The notes beneath the pieces were generated by a model. It had not been told where the DNA came from. It did not search any database and saw nothing but the letters and a program-made list of their open reading frames with translations. This document shows positions 18,101 to 27,693 of a DNA stretch of 64,000 bases, piece by piece. This stretch comes from Pseudomonas lactis (GTDB lineage Bacteria; Pseudomonadota; Gammaproteobacteria; Pseudomonadales; Pseudomonadaceae): positions 434,001 to 498,000 of the forward strand of contig NZ_JYLO01000003.1 of the NCBI RefSeq assembly GCF_001439845.1, in the 5' to 3' direction. A program made the translations under genes and the position numbers. Numbering within the stretch: position 1 is the first letter of the stretch; every line of letters starts with the position of its first letter.

Positions 18101-19525
18101 ATGGGTATCTTTGACTATAAAAACCTCGGTACCGAGGACTCCAAGGCGCTGTTCGCCGATGCCATGGCGATCACGCTGTATTCCTACCACAACCTGGATA
18201 ACGGCTTTGCCGTCGGCTACCAGAACAACGGCCTCGGCCTGGGCCTGCCCGCCACCCTGGTCAGCGCGCTGATTGGCGGCACCAACGCCCAAGGGGTCAT
18301 CCCCGGCATCCCCTGGAACCCCGACTCGGAAAAAGCCGCCCTTGAGGCGGTGCAAGCAGCCGGCTGGACGCCCATCAGCGCCAGCACCCTGGGCTACAGC
18401 GGCAAGGTCGATGCGCGCGGCACCTTCTTTGGCGAAAAATTCGGCTACGGCACAGCGCAGGCCGAGGTGCTGGGCAAATATGATGACGCTGGCAAGTTGC
18501 TGGAACTCGGCATCAGTTTTCGCGGCACTTCGGGGCCTCGGGAAAGTGTGATCACCGATTCCATCGGCGATGTGATCAGCGACCTGCTCGCCGCCTTCGG
18601 GCCCAAGGATTACGCCAAGAACTACGCGGGCGAAGCCTTTGGCGGCTTGCTCAAGAACGTGGCGGACTACGCCAGCGCCCAGGGCCTGAGCGGCAATGAC
18701 GTCGTGGTCAGCGGCCACAGCCTGGGGGGCCTGGCGGTCAACAGCATGGCCGATTTGAGCGACAGCACCTGGTCAGGGTTTTATAAGGACTCCAACTACG
18801 TGGCCTACGCGTCGCCGACCCAGAGCGCCGGCGACAAGGTGCTTAACGTTGGCTATGAAAACGACCCGGTGTTCCGCGCCCTGGATGGCTCGTCATTCAA
18901 CCTGTCGTCCCTGGGCGTGCACGACAAACCCCACGAATCGAGCACCGACAACATCGTCAGCTTCAACGACCACTACGCCTCATCCCTGTGGAACGTGCTG
19001 CCGTTTTCCATCCTCAACCTGCCCACCTGGGTCTCGCACTTGCCCACCGGTTACGGCGACGGCATGACCCGCATCCTCGATTCGGGCTTCTACGAGCAGA
19101 TGACCCGCGACTCCACGGTGATCGTCGCCAACCTGTCCGACCCGGCACGGGCCACCACCTGGGTGCAAGACCTCAACCGCAATGCAGAGACGCACAAGGG
19201 CAATACCTTCATCATCGGCAGCGACGGCGACGACCTGATCAAAGGCGGCAGGGGCGCGGACTTTATCGAAGGCGGCAAGGGCAATGACACGATCCGCGAC
19301 AGCAGCGGGCATAACACGTTTTTGTTCAGCGGGCAGTTTGGCAATGACCGGGTGATTGGCTATCAGGCGACGGACAAGCTGGTGTTCAACGATGTGGCGG
19401 GCAGCAATGATTACCGCGATCACGCCAAGGTGGTGGGCGGGGATACCGTCATTAGTTTTGGTACGGATTCGGTGACGCTGGTGGGTGTGAGCAGTCTGTC
19501 GGGGGAGGGGATAGTCATCAGTTAA
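18101..19525 (+). CDS. tliA: RTX lipase (family I.3, TliA/LipA)
   Basis: A 474-residue secreted triacylglycerol lipase. The nucleophile is Ser207 in GHSLGG, with Asp255 and His313 at the positions established for the family I.3 lipase of Pseudomonas. RTX nonapeptides GSDGDDLIKGGRGADFIEGG and GGKGNDTIRD lie at about 371-400. The C-terminus EGIVIS fits a type I signal. No Sec signal is present. ATG 18101 (MGIFDYKN) has AGAGAGG upstream; a longer in-frame extension runs into the REPIN and is rejected. Export by AprDEF is known for this family. Confidence 0.95.
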   Translation: MGIFDYKNLGTEDSKALFADAMAITLYSYHNLDNGFAVGYQNNGLGLGLPATLVSALIGGTNAQGVIPGIPWNPDSEKAALEAVQAAGWTPISASTLGYSGKVDARGTFFGEKFGYGTAQAEVLGKYDDAGKLLELGISFRGTSGPRESVITDSIGDVISDLLAAFGPKDYAKNYAGEAFGGLLKNVADYASAQGLSGNDVVVSGHSLGGLAVNSMADLSDSTWSGFYKDSNYVAYASPTQSAGDKVLNVGYENDPVFRALDGSSFNLSSLGVHDKPHESSTDNIVSFNDHYASSLWNVLPFSILNLPTWVSHLPTGYGDGMTRILDSGFYEQMTRDSTVIVANLSDPARATTWVQDLNRNAETHKGNTFIIGSDGDDLIKGGRGADFIEGGKGNDTIRDSSGHNTFLFSGQFGNDRVIGYQATDKLVFNDVAGSNDYRDHAKVVGGDTVISFGTDSVTLVGVSSLSGEGIVIS

Positions 19526-19534
19526 CGTATTCGG

Positions 19535-19623
19535 TGTGGGAGCTGGCTTGCCTGCGATGGCGGCGGTCGAGACAGCCATGCGGTGACTGACAAATCGCTA
19601 TCGCAGGCAAGCCAGCTCCCACA
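19535..19623. repeat. REPIN, GGGAGCTGGCTTGCCTGCGAT type
   Basis: Inverted TGTGGGAGCTGGCTTGCCTG copies at both ends, directly after the lipase gene. It lies between the convergent ends of the lipase and lipoprotein genes and could act as a bidirectional 3' structure. Confidence 0.9.
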
Positions 19624-19646
19624 TTTGATGGGGTGTTGCTAGATGA

Positions 19647-19871
19647 TCATTTTTCCTTACGCACCGTGGCCACATCATCGGCCTTGATACGAATACGCTT
19701 GCCGGCAATATCGGTGAACTCGTAGAAGCCGTCGGCCGTCTTGGCGTTGGGCGTGTCCTTGGTCAAATATTGCGTGCCATTTTGCAAGGTCACTACGGTT
19801 TGCGTGGAGCAACCGGCCAATACCAGAAAAGTGAGTGCAACCAGTGGCAGACCCAAATTCTTCATGTTCAT
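19647..19871 (-). CDS. Small YgdI/YgdR-like lipoprotein
   Basis: A 74-residue precursor with a lipoprotein signal (lipobox LVLAGC, Cys at about 21). The mature domain of about 50 residues has the YgdI/YgdR SH3-like pattern: VVTLQNGTQYLTKDTPN, then GFYEFTDIAGKRIRIKADDV. It is expected to be anchored in the envelope. AAGGTAAGGG precedes ATG 19871; a second ATG two codons later is equally possible. Confidence 0.82.
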   Translation of the reverse strand: MNMKNLGLPLVALTFLVLAGCSTQTVVTLQNGTQYLTKDTPNAKTADGFYEFTDIAGKRIRIKADDVATVRKEK

Positions 19872-20060
19872 AACCCTTACCTTTAACCCTGAAAAGTCCC
19901 GCAGCGTCTGGCTGCGCGGCCATAAATATTACTTGATCAACCCCCTCATCAGATTGTTTTTTTGCAAAAAGTTGCAGGCGCCATTTATCTATTACTGATT
20001 GCAACAACCGCTTTGCCCCGGCAATCTGTATGCATAACCAGTACTTGATTGCTTTGCGCC

Positions 20061-21707
20061 ATGGCCAATCCCCTCGAAGACCCCTTGTATTACCTGCATA
20101 ACTTCCGCCAAGTGCTGGTGTGGTTGGGGCAACGCTATGCCGATTTGCTCGATGCTCACGAACAGCATTTCATTCAGCAATTTGACAGGTTGCCCCAGGC
20201 GTCCCAGGCGTTGTTGGTGCGGATGGTGATGCGCAAGGGCGTGCATTTTCGTGCCGCCAAGCTCCATTACCTGGAAATCGGTTGCCCTCATGCGGCGGCG
20301 CGGCCTTTGCGTGAGTTGGGATGGGTCGAGGATCAAAGCCCGCTGCCGTTTGCCACCCTGTTTGCGCTGCTGCAAAAAAGTGAACTGCTCGGCGCCTTCA
20401 GGCCCTGGATCGATCAACCCAAGGCCAACAAGGCCGATTGGCTTGAACCCTTGGCCGCGCAATTTACCGAAACGCGCAGCTTTGCCCAGTGGTGCCCCGA
20501 CGTGGACGATGTGCTCTATAGCCTGACGGTAATGGAGTTATGTGATCGCCTGCGCCTGATGTTCTTCGGCAACCTGCACCAAGACTGGTCGGAGTTCGTG
20601 CTGGCGGACCTGGGTATCTACACCTATGAAAAAGTCGAGTTCTGCGCCGAGTCTCGCGGTTTACGCAGCCGTGACGACGTGCACGGGTTTCTGTTCCTGC
20701 ACCATTGCCAGCAAGCCTTTGAAGCCGGTGAGGCATTGGATACGGTGTTGGCACAGGTCGCCACGCTGTGTACCGACAACCCCTGGCTGGAAAAGCGCCG
20801 CGCCAAGCTGCTGTTCCAGATCGGCCAGTATTGCGAACGTTGCGCCGAGCTGGCACTGGCCGAACAGATCTACCGCAATTGCACTTATCCCGGTGCGCGG
20901 GCGCGGCTGATCCGCGTACTGGAGCGCCAGGAGGATTACGCCCAAGCCATGGCCTTGGCGAGCGAGGCGCAACAGGCCCCACACAGCGCAGCGGAACAAC
21001 AACACCTGCTGCGCGTCGTGCCGCGCCTGCGCCGCAAACTTGGCGGGCCGGCGCTGCCCAGGGCCAAGCCCCAAGCGGTGGCGCGCCTGGACCTGGCGCT
21101 GGTGCAGGAGCCGCTGCTGTCGGTGGAGTCCTGTGTGCTGGCGCACCTGAGTGAACCGGATGCGCCGGTGCATTACGTCGAGAATGGCCTGATCAATTCG
21201 CTGTTTGGCTTGCTGTGCTGGGAAGCGATTTTCGCACCGCTGCCAGGGGCGTTCTTCCACCCGTTCCAGCGCGGGCCGGCGGACTTGCACAGCGAGGACT
21301 TTTATCAGCGCCGTGAAGCCTTGTTTGCCGCGTGCTTTGCGCAACTGGAGGACGGTCGCTACAAGGCCAGCATCCGCCAACGCTACATGGACAAATGGGG
21401 CATTCAGTCGCCCTTTGTGTTCTGGAACCTGCTCAGCGAAGAACTGCTGGAGCAAGCCCTGGCCTGCCTGCCCGCCGAGCATTTGCGCCATTGGTTTACG
21501 CGCCTGTTGCAGGATATCCGTGCCAACCGGGCCGGGATGCCGGACCTCATCCAGTTCTGGCCGGCGCAAAACACCTATCGCATGATCGAGGTCAAGGGCC
21601 CCGGCGACCGCCTGCAAGACAACCAGTTGCGTTGGCTGGCATTCTGCGGCGAATACCAGATGCCGGTCACCGTTTGCTACGTGCGCTGGGCGGAGCAACC
21701 CGCTTGA
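20061..21707 (+). CDS. FAN1-like VRR-NUC nuclease
   Basis: A 548-residue protein. The C-terminal 110 residues form a VRR-NUC (PD-(D/E)XK) domain: GMPDLIQFW with Asp495, then RMIEVKGPGDRLQDNQLRWL with Glu510 and Lys512. The long helical N-terminal part (YYLHNFRQVLVWLGQRY, then RALLVRM-like winged helices and TPR-like repeats) matches bacterial FAN1 architecture. FAN1 is a structure-specific nuclease for DNA crosslink repair. ATG 20061 (MANPLED) is preferred over a TTG four codons upstream. Its stop overlaps the start of the helicase gene, suggesting a nuclease-helicase repair unit. Confidence 0.88.
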   Translation: MANPLEDPLYYLHNFRQVLVWLGQRYADLLDAHEQHFIQQFDRLPQASQALLVRMVMRKGVHFRAAKLHYLEIGCPHAAARPLRELGWVEDQSPLPFATLFALLQKSELLGAFRPWIDQPKANKADWLEPLAAQFTETRSFAQWCPDVDDVLYSLTVMELCDRLRLMFFGNLHQDWSEFVLADLGIYTYEKVEFCAESRGLRSRDDVHGFLFLHHCQQAFEAGEALDTVLAQVATLCTDNPWLEKRRAKLLFQIGQYCERCAELALAEQIYRNCTYPGARARLIRVLERQEDYAQAMALASEAQQAPHSAAEQQHLLRVVPRLRRKLGGPALPRAKPQAVARLDLALVQEPLLSVESCVLAHLSEPDAPVHYVENGLINSLFGLLCWEAIFAPLPGAFFHPFQRGPADLHSEDFYQRREALFAACFAQLEDGRYKASIRQRYMDKWGIQSPFVFWNLLSEELLEQALACLPAEHLRHWFTRLLQDIRANRAGMPDLIQFWPAQNTYRMIEVKGPGDRLQDNQLRWLAFCGEYQMPVTVCYVRWAEQPA

Positions 21708-23965
21708 GTTACAGCGTGGCCGTGCGGGCGCTGTGTGAGTTCACCGCCAAGGTCGGCGACCTCGACCTGCGCTTTACGCCGTCGCCCAGCGCCCAGGAAG
21801 GCATTGTCGGCCATCGTACGGTGGCGTCCCGGCGCAGCGCGCATTATCAGCATGAGGTTGCCCTGGAGGGCGACTACCAGCAGCTCAAGGTGCGGGGCAG
21901 GGCGGACGGCTATGACCCGGACGCCAACCGCCTGGAAGAAGTCAAGACCTACCGTGGCGACCTCGCCGCTCAGCCCGCCAACCACCGGCAACTGCACTGG
22001 GCCCAGGTCAAGGTGTATGGCTGGCTGATGTGCCAGAAACTCGGGCTCGATCACATTGACCTGGCGCTGGTGTACTTCGATATCGTCGGCGAAGGCGAAA
22101 CCGTGCTGAACCAGCGATTCGATGCGCCAGGCCTTGAGCAATTCTTCAATCACCAATGCGCGCTGTTCCTGGACTGGGCCCGGCAAGAGATGCAGCATCG
22201 CGACGCGCGTAACGCCGCTGCGCAGAGCCTGGCGTTTCCCCATGCCGACTTCCGTACCGGGCAGCGCGACCTGGCCGAGTCGGTCTACAAAGCGGTGAGT
22301 ACGGGCCGGTGCCTGATGGCCCAGGCGCCCACGGGTATTGGCAAGACCATCGGCACTATTTTTCCGCTGCTCAAGGCCCTGGCGCCGCAGCAACTGGACA
22401 AACTGTTCTTCCTCACCGCCAAGACGCCCGGCCGCAAGCTGGCCCTGGATGCCGCCCAGGTTCTGTACGACAGCAGCCCCGAGCTGTCACTGCGTGTGCT
22501 TGAACTGGTGGCCCGGGACAAGGCGTGCGAACACTTGGACAAAGCCTGCCACGGTGATTCCTGCCCATTGGCCAAGGGTTTTTACGACCGCCTGCCTGCC
22601 GCCCGCCAGGCTGCGTCCCAGGTGCGCCTGCTCGACCAGCGCAGCCTGCGCAACGTAGCGCTGGCCCATCAGGTGTGCCCGTACTACCTGAGCCAGGAAA
22701 TGGCGCGCTGGAGCGACCTGATCGTCGCCGACTACAACTATTATTTCGACTTTGGCGCCATGCTGTTCGGCCTGGCCCAGCTCAACCAATGGCGCGTCGC
22801 GGTGCTGGTGGACGAGGCGCACAACCTGGTCGAACGCGCGCGCTCGATGTACAGCGCCAGCCTGGACCAGTACAGCCTCAAGACCTTGCGCGAGAGCGCG
22901 CCCGAGACACTGAAGAAGCCCTTGCAGCGCTTGAACCGCGAGTGGAATGCGTTGCACAAGGACCAACTCGCGCCGTATCAGGCATACGCGGCCAAACCGG
23001 ACAAACTGCTCCAGGCCCTGAGCCTGTGCACCAGCGCCATGGGCGACTACTTCAACGACCACCCCGAAGCCCTCAGCGGTGATCTGCAAGCCTTCTACTT
23101 CGACGCGCTGCAATGGGCCAAAGTGGCCGAGCTGTTCAATGAGCACTTTATCTTCGATATCACCAAGCGCCAGTTCAGCGGCAAGCGCAGTAGCTCGACC
23201 CTGTGCCTGCGCAATGTGGTGCCGGCCGAGTTCATCCGGCCCAGGCTGACCGCCGCACGCAGCAGCGTGCTGTTTTCTGCGACCCTGAGCCCGCGCCATT
23301 ATTACGCCGACTTGCTGGGCCTGCCGGCGGATACCGCCTGGGTTGATGTGGCGTCACCGTTCAGGGCCGAGCAATTGCAGGTCAGCATCGTTGACCGCAT
23401 CTCTACGCGGTTTGTGCATCGCCAGGCATCGCTGGAGCCCATTGTGGAACTGCTCGCCCGGCAATTCGCCGCGCAACCGGGTAACTACCTGGCGTTTTTC
23501 TCAAGCTTCGATTATCTGCAACAGGTGGCCCAGTTAATGGCCGAACGGCACCCACAGGTTGAGTTGTGGTTGCAGGCGCGGGGCATGGCCGAGGCCGAGC
23601 GCCAAGCGTTTTTAGACCAGTTCACCCACCACAGCCAGGGCATTGGCTTTGCGGTGCTGGGCGGTGCGTTTGGCGAAGGTATCGACCTGCCGGGTGCGCG
23701 CCTGATCGGTGCCTTTATCGCCACCCTGGGTTTGCCGCAGCTCAACCCGGTGAATGAACAGATCAAGGCACGTATGGGCGCGGTCTTTGGCGCGGGGTAT
23801 GACTACACCTACCTGTATCCCGGCATTCAGAAAGTGGTGCAGGCAGCGGGGAGGGTGATCCGCAGCCAGCAGGATCGCGGGGTGGTGATGCTGATCGACG
23901 ACCGCTTCGGCGAATCGCGGGTGCGCCAGTTGCTGCCGCGCTGGTGGGCGATCACCCCCCAGTAG
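21704..23965 (+). CDS. XPD/DinG-like Fe-S DNA helicase with N-terminal nuclease-like domain
   Basis: A 753-residue superfamily 2 helicase. The N-terminal about 180 residues carry a PD-(D/E)XK-like pattern (GRADGYD, then EEVKTYR). Walker A is APTGIGKT at about 207-214, and four cysteines at about 275, 282, 287 and 325 fit an XPD-type Fe-S cluster. The DEAH box VDEAHN is at about 370 and the C-terminal helicase motif QAAGRVIRS is present. The TTG at 21704 overlaps the FAN1-like stop codon (TTGA) and has GGAG 8 nt upstream; GTG 21716 is the alternative. The stop TAG lies inside a REPIN. Confidence 0.85.
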   Translation: MSYSVAVRALCEFTAKVGDLDLRFTPSPSAQEGIVGHRTVASRRSAHYQHEVALEGDYQQLKVRGRADGYDPDANRLEEVKTYRGDLAAQPANHRQLHWAQVKVYGWLMCQKLGLDHIDLALVYFDIVGEGETVLNQRFDAPGLEQFFNHQCALFLDWARQEMQHRDARNAAAQSLAFPHADFRTGQRDLAESVYKAVSTGRCLMAQAPTGIGKTIGTIFPLLKALAPQQLDKLFFLTAKTPGRKLALDAAQVLYDSSPELSLRVLELVARDKACEHLDKACHGDSCPLAKGFYDRLPAARQAASQVRLLDQRSLRNVALAHQVCPYYLSQEMARWSDLIVADYNYYFDFGAMLFGLAQLNQWRVAVLVDEAHNLVERARSMYSASLDQYSLKTLRESAPETLKKPLQRLNREWNALHKDQLAPYQAYAAKPDKLLQALSLCTSAMGDYFNDHPEALSGDLQAFYFDALQWAKVAELFNEHFIFDITKRQFSGKRSSSTLCLRNVVPAEFIRPRLTAARSSVLFSATLSPRHYYADLLGLPADTAWVDVASPFRAEQLQVSIVDRISTRFVHRQASLEPIVELLARQFAAQPGNYLAFFSSFDYLQQVAQLMAERHPQVELWLQARGMAEAERQAFLDQFTHHSQGIGFAVLGGAFGEGIDLPGARLIGAFIATLGLPQLNPVNEQIKARMGAVFGAGYDYTYLYPGIQKVVQAAGRVIRSQQDRGVVMLIDDRFGESRVRQLLPRWWAITPQ

Positions 23966-24060
23966 GAGCGAGCTTGCTCGCGAAAAACGTCAACGATAAC
24001 GCGGGTTTTCTGAATAAACGCGGCGCCGGTGAGTTTTCCGCGAGCAAGCTCGCTCCTACA
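23963..24060. repeat. REPIN, GGAGCGAGCTTGCTCGCGAA type
   Basis: Inverted TAGGAGCGAGCTTGCTCGCG copies. The first TAG of the left arm is the stop codon of the helicase gene, and the right arm ends 9 bp before the end of the convergent alpha-E gene. Confidence 0.9.
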
Positions 24061-24068
24061 GGTTTGTG

Positions 24069-25019
24069 TTAGACCACTTCCAGGTAGGAGCTTTGTATCT
24101 CCCGCGCCAACTCACGCACGGTGTCGATGAATTCTGTCAGCCGAGTGTGCAGCCCATCTTCCAGAATCTCATCAATCCCCGTGTACCGCAGCCGCGCCTC
24201 GAACTCCGCCGCCAGGCGTTGCGCCGTGCGCCCATAACTGCCGGGCAGGTCCGCCAGAATATGGCTCAATTCCTCGATGCAGGCATGCAGCGAACGCGGC
24301 ACATCACTGCGTAACAGCAACAGCTCGGATACCGAGCGTGCATTCAAGGCATTCGGATACAGCTCGGTATACGCCTCGAACGACGACAACGCGCGCAGCA
24401 GGGCGCTCCACTGGTAATAACCGCGTGCCGACAGGTCGCTGACTTCTTCGGACTCTTCGCCGAACATCTCATAGCGTGCATCCAGCAGGCGCAGGGTGTT
24501 ATCGGCGCGCTCGACAAAGGTGCCCAGGCGAATGAAACGGTAGGCGTCATTGCGCATGATGGTGCCCGAGGTTGCGCCACGAAACAGGTGCGAGCGCTGC
24601 TTGACCCAGTCACAGAAGTGGCTGATACCGTGTCGCGCCAGGCCACCGGCGGCGATGCTGCGCATTTCCAGCCAGGTGGCGTTGAGGTTTTCCCACATGT
24701 CGGCGGTGATGCGCCCGCGTACCGCATGGGCATTGCCTCGGGCGGCGCGCAGGCAGTTGTAAATGCTCGCGGGGTTTTCTGCATCGAGGGCAAAGAAGTG
24801 CAACATGCGCTCAGCATCCAGGGTCTGGTGCCGTTCCAGGTAGCTGTCCAGGGTGCCGCTGCTGAGCAACGACATCGCCAGTTCATCCAGGCCATCGCTG
24901 CGCCCGGCCTGGGGCATCAAGGACAGCGAATAACTGACTTCCAGCATGCGTGCCAGGTTCTCGGCGCGTTCCAGGTAGCGCGACATCCAATACAGATCTG
25001 CAGCCGTTCTACTCAGCAT
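24069..25019 (-). CDS. Alpha-E domain protein (DUF403)
   Basis: A 316-residue protein with the alpha-E hallmark at its N-terminus, MLSRTAADLYWMSRYLERAE, followed by helical repeats (YRFIRLGTFVERADNTLRLL). The family function is not established; it is linked to peptide-ligase-like ATP-grasp and transglutaminase proteins. The start ATG 25019 has GGAGGG upstream, and the gene begins 2 bp after the stop of the ATP-grasp gene, so the two are one operon. Confidence 0.9.
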   Translation of the reverse strand: MLSRTAADLYWMSRYLERAENLARMLEVSYSLSLMPQAGRSDGLDELAMSLLSSGTLDSYLERHQTLDAERMLHFFALDAENPASIYNCLRAARGNAHAVRGRITADMWENLNATWLEMRSIAAGGLARHGISHFCDWVKQRSHLFRGATSGTIMRNDAYRFIRLGTFVERADNTLRLLDARYEMFGEESEEVSDLSARGYYQWSALLRALSSFEAYTELYPNALNARSVSELLLLRSDVPRSLHACIEELSHILADLPGSYGRTAQRLAAEFEARLRYTGIDEILEDGLHTRLTEFIDTVRELAREIQSSYLEVV

Positions 25020-25021
25020 AC

Positions 25022-26431
25022 TCAGCCCTCCACCACCCAGGTGTCCTTGGTTCCACCGCCTTGCGACGAGTTGACGACCAGCGAGCCTTCCTTCAGCGCC
25101 ACGCGGGTCAAGCCACCGGGCACCAGGCGGGTTTCCTTGCCCGAGAGCACGAAGGGTCGCAGGTCGATGTGCCGGGGCGCGATGCCGTTTTCGACAAAGG
25201 TCGGGCAGGTGGACAGGCTCAAGGTGGGTTGGGCGATATAGGCATGGGGACGGGCCTTGATGCGCTGGCGGAAGTCTTCGATCTCGGCGGCCGTCGACGC
25301 CGGGCCCACCAGCATGCCGTAGCCGCCGGAACCCTGGGTCTCCTTGACCACCAATTGCTCAAGGTTGGCCAGCACATGGGACAGTTCATCGGGCTTGCGG
25401 CATTGGAAGGTCGGCACGTTCTGCAGGATCGGTTCCTCGTCCAGGTAGAAGCGGATCATGGCCGGTACGTAGGGGTAGATCGACTTGTCGTCAGCCACCC
25501 CGGTGCCGATGGCGTTGGCCAGTACCACATTGCCGGCGCAGTAAGCCGCCACCAGCCCGGGCACGCCGAGCATCGACTCGGGGTTGAACGCCTGGGGGTC
25601 GAGGAAAGCGTCGTCGATGCGCCGGTAGATCACGTCCACGGCCTTGGGGCCGTCGGTGGTGCGCATGAACACCTTGAGGTCCTGCACGAACAGATCGGCG
25701 CCTTCCACCAGTTCCACGCCCATTTCCCGGGCAAGGAACGCGTGTTCGAAGAAGGCGCTGTTGAAGCGCCCTGGAGTCAGGACGACCACGTTGGGATTGT
25801 CCAGGCGGCTGGAGTTCTTCAAGGTCTTGAGCAGCAGGTTAGGGTAATGATCCACCGGCGCAATGCGCTGCTTGGCGAACACTTCCGGGAACAGGCGCAT
25901 CATCATCTTGCGGTCTTCGAGCATGTAGCTCACGCCGCTGGGGGTGCGCAGGTTGTCTTCCAGCACGTAGTAGGTACCGTCGCCGTCGCGAACCAGGTCG
26001 ACGCCGGAGATGTGCGAGTAGATGCCGCGGTGCAGGTCAAGACCGACCATGGCTTTCTGATAGCCCTCATTGCCCAGGACCTGGTCGGCGGGAATGATCC
26101 CGGCCTTGATGATGCGCTGGTCGTGGTAGATGTCGGCGAGGAACATGTTCAATGCATTAACCCGCTGGATACAGCCGCGCTCGATCAGGCTCCATTCACT
26201 GGCGGGGATGCTGCGGGGAATGATGTCAAAGGGAATCAGGCGTTCGGTGTCTTGCTCGTCGCCATACAGGGTGAAGGTGATCCCGGCGCGATGGAACAGC
26301 AAATCCGCTTCACGGCGACGCTGGGCCAGCAGTTCCGGCGGCGTGTTGGCCAGCCAGCGAGAGAAGTCCTGATAGTGCGCACGGCATACGCCGTTTGCGT
26401 CATTCATTTCATCAAAGAAAGATCGAGCCAT
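25022..26431 (-). CDS. Circularly permuted ATP-grasp protein (DUF404/DUF407)
   Basis: A 469-residue protein of the circularly permuted ATP-grasp type 2 family. Visible marks are RRIDDAFLDPQAFNPESMLGV, GTGVADDKSIYPYVPAMIRF, and VVKETQGSGGYGMLVG as the nucleotide-binding loop. It forms an operon with the alpha-E gene. By family association the pair may ligate or modify small peptides; the substrate is unknown. ATG 26431 starts MARSFFDEM; AAGGTACTGGA lies just upstream. Confidence 0.9.
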   Translation of the reverse strand: MARSFFDEMNDANGVCRAHYQDFSRWLANTPPELLAQRRREADLLFHRAGITFTLYGDEQDTERLIPFDIIPRSIPASEWSLIERGCIQRVNALNMFLADIYHDQRIIKAGIIPADQVLGNEGYQKAMVGLDLHRGIYSHISGVDLVRDGDGTYYVLEDNLRTPSGVSYMLEDRKMMMRLFPEVFAKQRIAPVDHYPNLLLKTLKNSSRLDNPNVVVLTPGRFNSAFFEHAFLAREMGVELVEGADLFVQDLKVFMRTTDGPKAVDVIYRRIDDAFLDPQAFNPESMLGVPGLVAAYCAGNVVLANAIGTGVADDKSIYPYVPAMIRFYLDEEPILQNVPTFQCRKPDELSHVLANLEQLVVKETQGSGGYGMLVGPASTAAEIEDFRQRIKARPHAYIAQPTLSLSTCPTFVENGIAPRHIDLRPFVLSGKETRLVPGGLTRVALKEGSLVVNSSQGGGTKDTWVVEG

Positions 26432-26823
26432 TCCAGTACCTTGTCAGTGCCCAGTGTGGCTTTGGGTGGCACTGCCGCTTAAAAAAACGCATGTTTTTAT
26501 GAGCCCGTGGCTGAAGGTGCCAACAGACCTGGTCCTTACTTTCTTATGGGGGCGGCTCTGGGTCAGGGGGTAACGCATGCTCCTGTTTTCCGGGTGGTGA
26601 ATGGATAAAGCAATGCCTGTGCCGGAATGCCGTTAATCCCCTGTAGGAGCGAGCTTGCTCGCGAAAAACTCGCCGGCACCGCGTTTAATCAGGCAGCCCG
26701 CGTTAGCGTTGACGTTTTTCGCGAGCAAGCTCGATCCTACAGAGGGCGGTGGCTGCCCTGAATTGGTGCGTGAACCGACTTGAACTTCACTAGGCCCCGA
26801 TTCTTCTAAGGAGTTTCGTCACC
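26432..26823. other. Intergenic region containing a REPIN
   Basis: A 392-bp gap between divergent genes. The REPIN at 26642-26741 fills its centre. The remaining sequence should hold the promoters of the ATP-grasp gene (minus strand) and the membrane-protein gene (plus strand). No further gene was found. Confidence 0.6.
26642..26741. repeat. REPIN, GGAGCGAGCTTGCTCGCGAA type
   Basis: Inverted TGTAGGAGCGAGCTTGCTCG copies. The right arm has one substitution (GCTCGATCC instead of GCTCGCTCC). Confidence 0.9.
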
Positions 26824-27384
26824 TTGTGGAGCACCGTCGTGTCCAGAATCATCTCCCCCCACACTCCGGAAGCGGCCCTGAACGACCACAGCGAACACAA
26901 CGCAAAGATTTTCGGCTCGCCCAAGGACCGCCTCGACTTTTACCGGCGCGAGATTCAGTACGAAACCAGCATCCTGGCCAACCGCACCGACGCCTACCTG
27001 ACGGCGCAGTCCTTCCTGGTGATTGCCTTTGTTTCCGGCATGGGTAACCTCAACCCGGAATGGGGCAAGCTGTTCACGCTGGTGGTGCCGATCTTCCTGG
27101 TTTCGCTGGGTATTCTCAGTTCGCTGAATGCCTGGCCCGGTATCCGTGCGGCGTATGAAATCATCGACCACTGGCACTACAAGCAAAGCGAATTGCTGCG
27201 CAGCGAGCCGGTGATGGGCATGGCGTACGATGAATCGCCGCTGTTTTCCGAGGTGGAGTCGAGCCACAAGGGCTATCGCAAGTCGCTGTTGTTTTCCATG
27301 CGTGCGCCATGGCTGTTCATGGTGTTCTGGCTGGTGTTGGGCATCTATGCGTTCTATATCCAGGTAGACAACCCGCTGCGCTGA
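26824..27384 (+). CDS. RipA-like small integral membrane protein (unknown function)
   Basis: A 186-residue protein with three hydrophobic segments: SFLVIAFVSGM, LFTLVVPIFLVSLGIL and LFMVFWLVLGIYAFYI. A conserved-looking cytoplasmic N-terminus carries DRLDFYRREIQYETSILANR. AAGGAG at 26808-26813 selects the TTG start at 26824 (MWSTVVSR); GTG 26839 is too far downstream. I do not assign a function, and the RipA comparison rests only on size and topology. Confidence 0.7.
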   Translation: MWSTVVSRIISPHTPEAALNDHSEHNAKIFGSPKDRLDFYRREIQYETSILANRTDAYLTAQSFLVIAFVSGMGNLNPEWGKLFTLVVPIFLVSLGILSSLNAWPGIRAAYEIIDHWHYKQSELLRSEPVMGMAYDESPLFSEVESSHKGYRKSLLFSMRAPWLFMVFWLVLGIYAFYIQVDNPLR

Positions 27385-27469
27385 GCAAGCGAACGGAACT
27401 TCAGCCGTGGCCATGACGCCTTACCTCTATGCGGTACAGATTTTTTACCGGCCTGCAAAGAGGTGCCTC

Positions 27470-27682
27470 ATGACCCAATCTAATGATCCACAGACTAACA
27501 ATCGCAATGACCCCGCGATCGACGGCGGCGAGCCTGCCCCTGGCACCGCCGCCGATGCGCCCAAGGATCCGACGCCTGCGAGCGACCCAAAGGCCAAGGA
27601 AAACGACTACAGTCCAGACTTCAAGCCTGAGCGCGAGCCCAAGCCTGAAACCGATGCCGACATCGATACCCAAGGCGGTTAG
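27470..27682 (+). CDS. Small acidic, proline-rich hypothetical protein
   Basis: A 70-residue hydrophilic and probably disordered protein (MTQSNDPQTNNRNDPAIDGG start, many Asp, Glu, Pro and Lys). AAAGAGGTG precedes ATG 27470. It is followed 11 bp later by another acidic small ORF with its own good ribosome site. Low-complexity proteins like this are common in fluorescent pseudomonads and have no assigned function. Confidence 0.7.
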   Translation: MTQSNDPQTNNRNDPAIDGGEPAPGTAADAPKDPTPASDPKAKENDYSPDFKPEREPKPETDADIDTQGG

Positions 27683-27693
27683 AGGAGACGCAC

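Noticed and set aside
24950..26482. Plus-strand 510-codon frame opposite the ATP-grasp gene
   Set aside because: The minus-strand product matches a known family over its full length; the plus-strand text is His/Gln/Val-rich shadow.
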